Below are positions 15,340 to 22,507 of a stretch of 29,712 nt of DNA, in pieces. Source of the DNA: CAYTIB01 sp964437725 (GTDB taxonomy: Bacteria > UBA8248 > JACPRG01 > G963555815); contig CAYTIB010000035.1 of assembly GCA_964437725.1 (NCBI GenBank), positions 1 through 29,712 on the forward strand. The letters run 5' to 3'. The notes beneath the pieces are model-generated. The model was not told the DNA's origin, searched no databases, and was given only the letters and a program-made list of their open reading frames with translations. How positions within the stretch are numbered: position 1 is the first letter of the stretch; each line of letters begins with the position of its first letter. Made by a program: the position numbers and the translations under genes.

Positions 15340-16107
15340 ATGAATGAGAAGCCACTCATAGAGATTGAAGGGTTGAAAAAGTCTTTTCAACAACCCGATG
15401 GGGGTGAATTGAAAGTTCTGGATGGAATCGATTTGACGGTTCAGAGGAACTCTCTTACCACCTTGATTGGTCCGAGTGGGTGTGGAAAATCGACCTTCTT
15501 GAATGTACTTACGGGGCTCGAGGCGCCCACTGAGGGTGAAATTCGTTTCCACACTCAAGATAAAAAAGCGTTCAAATTTGGATATGTTTTTCAGGCAGCA
15601 CGACTTTTACCTTGGATGAAAGTTATAGACAATGTACTTTTTGTCCATAAGGGTCAAACAGCAGAGTCTAGAAAACTTGCTCTGCATTATTTGGAAATAG
15701 TCGGATTGAGGGATTTTGTTAATGTTTATCCACATCAGCTTTCAGGTGGGATGCAACAGCGTGTTGGTATAGCGCGTGCTCTATCTCTCGAACCCGATGT
15801 CCTTCTTATGGATGAACCCTTTAGCCATTTGGATGAAATTACCGCTAAGAGGATGCGAAAGGATTTGATTGGGATATGGAAAGAATCGAAAGTGACAATT
15901 CTTTTCGTTACACACGACTTAAGCGAAGCGGCAATTCTTTCGGATAGGGTACTTTTTTTATGTCAGAAACCTGCGAAGGTTGAAGAGGATGTTGTTATAG
16001 ATATTCCGCGGCCTCGTAAGTTGCATGACGAGGAATTTTTGAGTTTACATGCTCAGCTTTCCCAGAAGTTTTCCTTTATGGAGGGTGAAGAAGAAGGGTT
16101 GGATTAA
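15340..16107 (+). CDS. ABC transporter ATP-binding protein, SsuB/TauB type
   Basis: This is the ATPase of the preceding permease. All functional motifs are present: Walker A G-P-S-G-C-G-K-S-T, the Q-loop at F-Q-A-A-R-L-L-P-W, signature L-S-G-G-M-Q-Q-R-V-G-I-A-R-A-L, Walker B V-L-L-M-D-E-P-F-S-H-L-D, and the H-loop F-V-T-H-D. The P-F-S-H-L-D-E after Walker B is common in the nitrate/sulfonate/taurine group. The length of 255 is normal. The gene starts four bases after the permease stop and is certainly cotranscribed with it. The next gene, livH, begins 184 bases later with no clear terminator between, so read-through into the liv cassette is possible. Confidence 0.92.
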   Translation: MNEKPLIEIEGLKKSFQQPDGGELKVLDGIDLTVQRNSLTTLIGPSGCGKSTFLNVLTGLEAPTEGEIRFHTQDKKAFKFGYVFQAARLLPWMKVIDNVLFVHKGQTAESRKLALHYLEIVGLRDFVNVYPHQLSGGMQQRVGIARALSLEPDVLLMDEPFSHLDEITAKRMRKDLIGIWKESKVTILFVTHDLSEAAILSDRVLFLCQKPAKVEEDVVIDIPRPRKLHDEEFLSLHAQLSQKFSFMEGEEEGLD

Positions 16108-16291
16108 TTGCCTCTGGGGAAGGTTGCATTCAGAAGGGTGCTAAACCTGTTTTTATATGTTTGGTTTGTGTAGAGAGTTTGGACCTGAATTGAATAGTGT
16201 TCGCCGGTCTTATTTGGTTTCTAGTCTGTTTCAAGTTGAATGCTGAGTTACTCGTGGGTTGTCTGACGCGAGAATATTGAGGATAGGCCCG

Positions 16292-17158
16292 ATGGAGTTG
16301 TTATCACGCTTGGCGTTGCACACCTTAGATGGAATTGTATACGGGTGGCTTTATGCATTGATCGCCTTTGGGCTTAGTCTCATATTTGGTCTGCTTAATA
16401 TCGTGAATGTCGCACATGGCACACTTTATATGTTAGGTGCTGTATTCGGATGGTATTTTGGGGCTGTACTGACGGATAGCTATTGGGTGGCTCTGATTTG
16501 TGCGCCACTTGGAGTTTGTTTGTTTTCCGTGTTTTTGGAATCAGTGGTTTTGCGCCCCATAGAAGATGATCCTGATATGACAATCCTTTCGACCTTTGGA
16601 ATTTTGTTAGTGGTTGAAAATATGGTTTTGCTTTGGATTGGTGGTCAGGGAGAGGCTTTTGATGCACCGTTTGCTGCCCAAATTTCTATTGGTGGCTTTA
16701 AGTACTCGGTGTACCGCCTTTTTGTCATGGGAGTTTCAGTGGTGGCCTTCCTTGCCGTTTGGTGGTTCCTTCAGAATACGCGTTACGGATTATGGATCCG
16801 AGCAGTGCGTATGAATACAGAACTTTCTCTTTCTGATGGTATTCCCGTCAAATCTGTTAATACGGTAGCCTTCGCCCTGGGAGGATTATTGGCTGGTCTG
16901 TCGGGGGTGCTAGCTGGACCTTTTGTCGCTATTTTTCCGACAATGGGATTGAACGTCCTAATTATTGCCTTCATTGTGGTTATCGTTGGTGGGCTGGGAG
17001 ATTTATTTGGGGCGGTGGTAGCCGGCATTACCCTTGGTTTAGTAGAAAGCATTGCATCCGTTTTTGTGGAACCCACAATGTCTCGAGTTATTGCTCTTTT
17101 GTTTGTGACAACCTTTCTGTTTTTCCGTCCTAACGGACTTTTTGGAAAGGGTCGATAA
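16292..17158 (+). CDS. livH: Branched-chain amino-acid-type ABC permease, LivH family
   Basis: This is the first membrane subunit of a Liv-type importer. It contains D-G-I-V-Y-G-W-L-Y-A-L-I-A-F-G-L-S-L-I-F-G near the start, the family hallmark, then N-V-A-H-G, about eight membrane spans, and the G-G-L-G-D-L-F-G-A-V-V-A-G cytosolic loop that engages the ATPases. ATG 16292 is chosen because of GAGGA at 16279-16283. TTG 16259 is an alternative that adds 11 residues. Its stop overlaps the start of livM by one base. Liv-type transporters in such clusters also import amides, urea and aromatic acids, so the name reflects the family rather than a proven substrate. Confidence 0.93.
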   Translation: MELLSRLALHTLDGIVYGWLYALIAFGLSLIFGLLNIVNVAHGTLYMLGAVFGWYFGAVLTDSYWVALICAPLGVCLFSVFLESVVLRPIEDDPDMTILSTFGILLVVENMVLLWIGGQGEAFDAPFAAQISIGGFKYSVYRLFVMGVSVVAFLAVWWFLQNTRYGLWIRAVRMNTELSLSDGIPVKSVNTVAFALGGLLAGLSGVLAGPFVAIFPTMGLNVLIIAFIVVIVGGLGDLFGAVVAGITLGLVESIASVFVEPTMSRVIALLFVTTFLFFRPNGLFGKGR

Positions 17159-18165
17159 TGGGATTGTCAGTAATTCCCAGATCTGATTCACGGCGGACAG
17201 CATATACACTATTAGGTGTTTTTGCTGTTCTTCTTGGTTTGCCATTTATGGTAGACGATTTTGGCGTTTCCTTCACGATGGATATTCTCATTTGGGGTCT
17301 TTTAGCATTGTCCTTTGACTTTATTTATGGATTTACCGGTTTGTTAAGCCTCGGTCAATCCGTATTTTTTGGCCTTGGAGTATATGGTTTAACGTTGGCT
17401 ATCATTCACTGGGAAGCTGGTATCTGGGTAGCCATGCTTGCTGGCCTTCTTCTGTCAGGTGTGATAGCTGCGATTTTTGGGTATTTTGCTGTGAAAGTAC
17501 GAGGGCATGGGTTTATCATCATTACAGTTGTTGGAGCGACCATTATTACCCTTATAGCTTTCTCATGGAAATCGATCACTGGAGGAGATGATGGTTTAGT
17601 TTTCACAAGGCCCTTATTAACACTAGGCCCTCTTGCCATTGATTTAACCGAACAGCTTCCACGTTACTATTACACCATAATCTGTGTTGCTCTTTGTTAC
17701 TACGTCTCCTTGCGTGTCCTCCGATCGCCCTTGGGAAGGGTGTTTGAGTTGATTCGTGAAAATGAAGATCGCGCTCGTTGTGTGGGTTATGACACAGGAC
17801 GATATAAGCTGATTTCTTTTACGATAGCTGGGTTAATAGCTGGATTGTCCGGCGCTTTATATGCCGTATCTGTAAGCTATGCAAGTGCCGAGTTTTTCAA
17901 TTGGCTGATTTCGGCTGAGGCTGTAGTTTGGACCTTATTTGGTGGTGCAGGGACTCTTTATGGTGCTATCGCCGGAGCAGGTATCCTTATTTATCTGCGA
18001 GAGGCATTAAGCAGTACGTGGTCAGTTTCTTATCCTATTATTCTTGGGGTCATAATTATCATAGTTGTTACATTCACACCGGCAGGGCTTGTCGGCACCA
18101 TTAAGCGTGTCATCTCCAATCTGCGAAGGAAAGATGTGGGTTGGGAGAAAGAAAACCATGGTTAA
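17158..18165 (+). CDS. livM: Branched-chain amino-acid-type ABC permease, LivM family
   Basis: This is the second membrane subunit of the Liv-type importer. F-I-Y-G-F-T-G-L-L-S-L-G-Q-S-V-F-F-G-L-G-V-Y is the LivM hallmark. A long central hydrophobic region follows, then R-V-F-E-L-I-R-E-N-E-D-R-A-R-C-V-G-Y-D, the cytosolic loop facing the ATPases, and G-G-A-G-T-L-Y-G-A. The length of 335 is typical. The start ATG overlaps the livH stop codon and the end overlaps the livG start by eight bases, giving a tightly coupled livHMGF order. Confidence 0.94.
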   Translation: MGLSVIPRSDSRRTAYTLLGVFAVLLGLPFMVDDFGVSFTMDILIWGLLALSFDFIYGFTGLLSLGQSVFFGLGVYGLTLAIIHWEAGIWVAMLAGLLLSGVIAAIFGYFAVKVRGHGFIIITVVGATIITLIAFSWKSITGGDDGLVFTRPLLTLGPLAIDLTEQLPRYYYTIICVALCYYVSLRVLRSPLGRVFELIRENEDRARCVGYDTGRYKLISFTIAGLIAGLSGALYAVSVSYASAEFFNWLISAEAVVWTLFGGAGTLYGAIAGAGILIYLREALSSTWSVSYPIILGVIIIIVVTFTPAGLVGTIKRVISNLRRKDVGWEKENHG

Positions 18166-18919
18166 CCCTGAGCTAAATAGCCAATTCCTATGCACCCAGG
18201 GTCTTGTTAAAAGATTTGGAGAGTTTACGGCTGTGGACGGAGTCGATCTGGATGTCCAGGCCGGCGAGCTTCGAGCCATTATAGGTCCGAATGGTGCAGG
18301 CAAGACAACTTTTTTTAATTTAATAAGTGGCTTTTTGCCGACTACGGAGGGGACTTTTTATTTCAAAGAAAGACTTATTACTGGAATGGCATCCAATCAG
18401 ATTGTCCGTCTTGGAATTGGAAGGACTTTTCAGATAACCAACTTATTTCCAAAACTTACGGTTTTGGAAAACGTACAGGCTGGAGTACAGGGCAAGGCTG
18501 GAAAACCGAATCCTATTAAAAGTTTGCTTAAAATGCGTGATTCTTGGGAACGGGCAGCAGCAGTTTTAGAATTGCTTGGGTTGTCCGATCGAGCCCACAT
18601 ACCTATTACCGACCTTTCTCATGGTGAGCAAAAACTGGTAGACATTGGTATTGCTATGGCTTCTGATCCTGAGGTTCTTCTTTTGGATGAGCCTACAGCG
18701 GGCCTGAGTGCTAAAGAAACTAATGGTATGACTGACAAGATCGCCGAATTATCTGAAAAACGAACAATTTTAATTGTTGAGCATGACATGAAAGTTGTGA
18801 TGACTCTGGCTAAAAAGATATCAGTTCTTCATCAGGGAAAGATAATTGCTGAAGGTACTCCTGATGATATTCGGGCTAATTCTGAAGTCCGCCGGGTATA
18901 CCTAACCCGAGAGGCCTAA
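18158..18919 (+). CDS. livG: Liv-type ABC transporter ATPase, LivG family
   Basis: This is the first of two ATPases in the cassette. Walker A is G-P-N-G-A-G-K-T-T, the Q-loop region is G-R-T-F-Q-I-T-N-L-F-P, the signature is L-S-H-G-E-Q-K-L-V-D-I-G-I-A-M-A, Walker B is V-L-L-L-D-E-P-T-A-G-L-S, and the H-loop is V-E-H-D-M. The L-S-H-G-E-Q variant is usual in LivG. ATG 18158 is chosen: it lies inside the end of livM behind a purine-rich site and gives 253 residues. An upstream in-frame codon would add a non-family leader of about 31 residues. The livF gene begins one base after its stop codon. Confidence 0.94.
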   Translation: MVNPELNSQFLCTQGLVKRFGEFTAVDGVDLDVQAGELRAIIGPNGAGKTTFFNLISGFLPTTEGTFYFKERLITGMASNQIVRLGIGRTFQITNLFPKLTVLENVQAGVQGKAGKPNPIKSLLKMRDSWERAAAVLELLGLSDRAHIPITDLSHGEQKLVDIGIAMASDPEVLLLDEPTAGLSAKETNGMTDKIAELSEKRTILIVEHDMKVVMTLAKKISVLHQGKIIAEGTPDDIRANSEVRRVYLTREA

Positions 18920-18920
18920 A

Positions 18921-19613
18921 ATGCTGCACTTAGAAGGCGTGAATGCGTTCTACGGAAAGAGCCACATACTTTTCGACGTTGCCCTTGAGGTGCGTAAGGC
19001 AGAGGTTGTGGCCCTTGTTGGACGGAACGGCGTTGGTAAGACGACCCTTCTCCGAACAATTATGGGGCTTATGGAAAATAGGGTTGGAAGTATTTCTTTC
19101 AACAGTCAGGAAGTGATGAAGACCCCTGCCCACAGGCTTGCAGGACTCGGGTTGAGTCTAGTCCCTCAAGAGCAGCCAGTATTCGCAGATTTTTCAGTCA
19201 GAGATAACCTTCGTGTGGCTTCACCTACAGGAGAGTTAGATCCTCATATGAGAGAATCTCTTCTCGAGAACTTTCCGGTAATTGATGAACGAATGGATCA
19301 GATGGCGGGTACGTTGAGCGGGGGGGAGAGACAGATGCTGGCTATGGCTCGTGCTTTCGTTAAAAAACCTCAGCTAATGCTTCTAGATGAACCCACCGAG
19401 GGGCTAATGCCGTCTGCTGTTGAAGCAGTTGAAAAGGCAGTCAGGTCCTTCCGCGAGGGTGGAATGGGAATTTTGCTTGTTGAGCAAAACCTTAAAACAG
19501 TGCTGGAGGTTAGCGACCGGGTTTATGTAATGGAAAAGGGACAGGTCATCCACGAGGAACCGGTAACCTCTTCAAGCGAATTGTCTTTAGAGAAATTCAT
19601 GGGCTTAGAATAA
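18921..19613 (+). CDS. livF: Liv-type ABC transporter ATPase, LivF family
   Basis: This is the second ATPase of the cassette, 230 residues, a typical LivF length. Walker A is G-R-N-G-V-G-K-T-T, the Q-loop is V-P-Q-E-Q-P-V-F, the signature is L-S-G-G-E-R-Q-M-L-A-M-A-R-A, Walker B is L-M-L-L-D-E-P-T-E-G-L-M-P, and the switch residue is in V-E-Q-N, where LivF proteins carry Gln in place of His. It is the last gene of the run that starts at livH. A bulged stem and a strong bidirectional terminator follow. Confidence 0.94.
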   Translation: MLHLEGVNAFYGKSHILFDVALEVRKAEVVALVGRNGVGKTTLLRTIMGLMENRVGSISFNSQEVMKTPAHRLAGLGLSLVPQEQPVFADFSVRDNLRVASPTGELDPHMRESLLENFPVIDERMDQMAGTLSGGERQMLAMARAFVKKPQLMLLDEPTEGLMPSAVEAVEKAVRSFREGGMGILLVEQNLKTVLEVSDRVYVMEKGQVIHEEPVTSSSELSLEKFMGLE

Positions 19614-19623
19614 CAATAAAGAG

Positions 19624-19656
19624 TATCGTGACGAAGAGACTAAAGTTCGTACGATA
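19624..19656 (+). repeat. Inverted repeat after livF
   Basis: TATCGTGACGAA (19624-19635) pairs with TTCGTACGATA (19646-19656) apart from one bulged G, enclosing a 10-base loop. It begins ten bases past the livF stop and has only a short T-rich tail, so it may protect the mRNA 3' end or weaken read-through before the stronger hairpin at 19676-19723. Confidence 0.5.
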
Positions 19657-19675
19657 AAATTTCTCTTTAAGTTTG

Positions 19676-19726
19676 ACATAACAAAGGCCGCGGGGAATCC
19701 CAATCCCGCGGCCTTTGTTATGTTTT
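19676..19726. terminator. Bidirectional terminator between livF and the binding-protein gene
   Basis: Arms 19676-19694 and 19705-19723 are perfect 19-base reverse complements with a GC-rich centre and a 10-base loop. The outer ends are AT-rich, so T-rich tracts follow on both strands. It lies between two convergent genes, livF on plus and the solute-binding-protein gene on minus. Confidence 0.85.
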
Positions 19727-19757
19727 ATCGCCTCAGTTGAGTATTGAAACTTCGTTG

Positions 19758-21020
19758 TCAGATCCTTAAATCACCCTGAGGTTTGTACATTCCTTTTTCC
19801 ATTGGAATTGTGTCTTTTATTTCCCAAGATCCGTTAACCACCTGTTGAATATAAATAGGCGCAAACGCTTGGTGATCTTGTGCCCGGATTTTTTTCCCTC
19901 CCTGCGGATATCCTGGGCCGGCCTTGGTTTCATGCCCTTCAAGCCATTTGATAACATCTTTCGTATGTTTACTCTTGCTTTTGTATCCCGTGGCTACGAC
20001 TGCATCTTTGATGAGATGCATGTTTTCCCATCCGAGACCGTCGTGAGCCACGCCCGATGGCTTCCCACGTTTTATATCTGTCCCATCAGGAGCCACACCG
20101 ATTGCCTTCCTCAGCATCGCGTCATATGACTTCAGGGGGGCAGGGACCTGATCCGAGCGCTGTGGGAATGGTGTGTGGAAGAAGCTTCCCTCAAAGGGCT
20201 TAGGATCTAGTCCATCAACACTATCGTAAGTTCCGACATATTTAAACTTGTCGAAGATCCCCATGTTTTTAGCTTGTTTTGCGAAAGCGATTGCGCTACC
20301 AGAGAAAAAGGCCATGAAGACGACCTCTGTTTCCTTCACGTTGATTCGGCTTAGGTAAGGGACCAGGTTGTCTGTTCCCAAGGGGACCATGATTTTATCT
20401 AAGGCCTTACCACCTAATGACTCTACTTTCTTGGCCCATTGATTACACTGGTCTTGCCCCCATGCATAGTCCAAGCCGAGAAGAGTCCATTTCTTGCCTT
20501 GCCTAATCGCCCAATCCGAGGCGGAGGTTACCTCGTGTAGAACACTTTCATTCATACGGAAGACGTATGGGTGTCCCTTTGCTCCAGTAATTGATGTTGC
20601 CGAGCCATTTGGAAATCCGATTGTTTTTAGCTCTTTGAAAATGGGATTACATGCGAGGCAAATCCCACTATGGTGTGATCCGATGACAAAGTCCACCTTG
20701 TCGCGTTGAATCAGCTTCCGAGCTTTTCTAACTCCTGTAGGCGGTTTAGATTCTGTATCCTCTTTGAAATAGACTAGCTCCCTCCCACCGATGCCACCAG
20801 AACTATTGATCTTTTTGACTGCGGCCTCTGCAGATCGGTTGACCCAGTATCCGAAGTCAGCGAGGACTCCGGTCAGGTCTACCGTTGACCCTACCCGGAT
20901 GGGATCAGCTGCATTGACATGGTATCCGGGAATAAGGGATGCAGCACCCACCGCACCTGCTGTTACTGCTGATTTTTTCAGAAACTGCCTTCTTGTGATT
21001 GCTTTTTTCAATTTGCCCAT
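19758..21020 (-). CDS. Liv-type ABC transporter substrate-binding protein (Tat-exported)
   Basis: This periplasmic type I binding protein of the LivJ/LivK/AmiC/UrtA class probably serves the adjacent livHMGF. The N-terminus has a twin-arginine motif T-R-R-Q-F-L-K-K (Arg10-Arg11), a hydrophobic stretch, and a likely cleavage near V-N-A-A. The mature protein opens I-R-V-G-S-T-V-D-L-T-G-V-L-A-D-F-G, as in this class. Further on it has I-N-S-S-G-G-I-G-G-R-E-L, then V-D-F-V-I-G-S-H-H-S-G-I, the first ligand-side loop. The start at 21018-21020 has AAAGGA upstream on the minus strand. The opposite orientation to the liv genes is unusual but does not rule out joint use. The Ser-His-His-Ser-Gly loop hints at a ligand other than a simple branched-chain amino acid. 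Confidence 0.92.
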   Translation of the reverse strand: MGKLKKAITRRQFLKKSAVTAGAVGAASLIPGYHVNAADPIRVGSTVDLTGVLADFGYWVNRSAEAAVKKINSSGGIGGRELVYFKEDTESKPPTGVRKARKLIQRDKVDFVIGSHHSGICLACNPIFKELKTIGFPNGSATSITGAKGHPYVFRMNESVLHEVTSASDWAIRQGKKWTLLGLDYAWGQDQCNQWAKKVESLGGKALDKIMVPLGTDNLVPYLSRINVKETEVVFMAFFSGSAIAFAKQAKNMGIFDKFKYVGTYDSVDGLDPKPFEGSFFHTPFPQRSDQVPAPLKSYDAMLRKAIGVAPDGTDIKRGKPSGVAHDGLGWENMHLIKDAVVATGYKSKSKHTKDVIKWLEGHETKAGPGYPQGGKKIRAQDHQAFAPIYIQQVVNGSWEIKDTIPMEKGMYKPQGDLRI

Positions 21021-21531
21021 TGTTTATCCTTTCTTTCTATCTTTAAAAGCTGTTCGAAGGATGCGATGGCCCAACAGTCGATGGAAAGAAACAGATCACA
21101 CCTTCTAACAATGGCGCCTAACTCTACATCCACCGATACTATGGCCCGAACTACATTCTGTCTTTTATATAACAATTATGAGGCGTTCACATAAATTGTG
21201 TCAAGAAACTTGTGAAATCAAACTCATTAATATTGCTCTGATATACAATATGATCTTCATTAATCAAGTAGATATAAGAGCTTATACGGGAATAAGTATC
21301 GTGTGGTATACTCCGTTGGTCAACACCCTTCGTATCAGGTTCCATGGCAGGTAATTCCGTTGAACAAATAGGATGTGACATGGGTATTTGATTCGATTGA
21401 TCTATGTCTTTTTTTATTCTTAAATAAACAAAGGAAATTGTATTTAAATAGAAAAACGGTTCCCGAACATAGACTGTATTAGTTTTTCGTAAAATCTCGT
21501 TTTCCATACAAAATGACAGGAGAATAGTTCG
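21021..21531. other. 511-base AT-rich divergent intergenic region
   Basis: This separates the minus-strand binding-protein gene from the plus-strand crotonase gene and must hold their promoters. Loose -35/-10 pairs are visible (for example TTGATC at 21397 with TTAAAT at 21420 on plus) but none is close to consensus. A 106-codon minus-strand frame at 21187-21507 lacks a ribosome binding site and any recognisable domain. I see no RNA gene or large repeat here. Confidence 0.6.
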
Positions 21532-22404
21532 ATGGAGTTTGAAAGGCTAGAGTGGTCCATTCATCCTAACCCGTTAAATCCGGAAAATCAGTGTATTGGC
21601 CTGATCCGCCTAGCTGAGCCGGAGAAGTTGAATTCAATCGGGCCCACGATGAGCCTCGAATTAGATTACCTATGTGATCAGATCAAACGTAGAAGTGATA
21701 TTCAGGTGGTGATCTTGACCGGAACCGATCCTGGTTTCTGCGGGGGTGGAGATTTGCATGAGGAGGCTATCGGTCTGCAGGTATCGGCAGAAGATATGGG
21801 CCTTAAGGGCCCTTATGCAAAGATGATGGAGTACTACATGAATGACGTGTTTCACGTTGTTATGCAAAATGCCGTTCGAAAACTTGAAGATTTACCCCAG
21901 GTGACTATCGGGGCTATTAACGGGGCTGCAGTTGGTGTTGGCCTTGAGATGAACACGGGACTAGATATACGGATTGCTTCTGAAAAAGCTCGATTGGGAG
22001 AGGTGGCAGTAGTCGCTGGATTTTTGCCCGAAACAGGAGGTTGTCGAAATTTGCCTAAGCTTGTTGGATACGGGCGAGCTATGGAAATGACCTTGACAGG
22101 AAGGATTTTGAGCGCACAAGAGGCTCTTGAAATTGGACTTGTTGAATTCGTTGTTCCACACGAATCTCTCTTAGAGGAAGCTTTGAATCTAGCCGGAAAG
22201 ATTGCGATGGGGCCGCCGATCTCGGTTCGCGAGGGTAAGCGCCTGATGAAATCTTATTGGGACCATAATAAGACTGATGCTGGATTCAAAGATGAGTTGG
22301 ATACTGTGCTCGAAATTACCCGAACGCCTGATTGCAGAGAGGGGATTCGAGCTTTTCTAAATAAACAAAAACCAAAATATACGGGTTCGATTGATTCGAA
22401 ATGA
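21532..22404 (+). CDS. Enoyl-CoA hydratase/isomerase (crotonase-fold) family protein
   Basis: This crotonase-fold enzyme acts on a CoA thioester. The oxyanion-hole segments are present: G-F-C-G-G-G-D-L (68-75) and N-G-A-A-V-G-V-G-L-E-M (130-140). Glu139 aligns with Glu144 of rat hydratase. The second catalytic Glu (Glu164 in rat) aligns with Ala159, while Glu157 and Glu166 (in F-L-P-E-T-G-G) lie nearby, so hydration may be replaced by isomerisation or hydrolysis. The C-terminal helical region with A-x-E-I-G-L-V-E-F-V-V-P is normal. The length of 290 is slightly long, with extra residues at about 78-105. The ATG at 21532 follows AGGAG at about 21519-21523. It is convergent with the acyl-CoA ligase gene. 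The product could feed from any of the three CoA-activating systems in the window. Confidence 0.87.
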   Translation: MEFERLEWSIHPNPLNPENQCIGLIRLAEPEKLNSIGPTMSLELDYLCDQIKRRSDIQVVILTGTDPGFCGGGDLHEEAIGLQVSAEDMGLKGPYAKMMEYYMNDVFHVVMQNAVRKLEDLPQVTIGAINGAAVGVGLEMNTGLDIRIASEKARLGEVAVVAGFLPETGGCRNLPKLVGYGRAMEMTLTGRILSAQEALEIGLVEFVVPHESLLEEALNLAGKIAMGPPISVREGKRLMKSYWDHNKTDAGFKDELDTVLEITRTPDCREGIRAFLNKQKPKYTGSIDSK

Positions 22405-22507
22405 ATTGAGCCCTGGCAAATAAGTTTTGTAGGGAATTTTCATTGAACAAGCAAGTTGGAAATTTTTCTATTGGCTAACCATCTACATCCACTGGTCAAT
22501 GAAGAGA

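Noticed and set aside
21187..21507. A 106-codon minus-strand frame in the divergent spacer.
   Set aside because: It has no ribosome binding site and no recognisable motif. Its composition looks like translated AT-rich spacer. A small unknown gene cannot be fully excluded.
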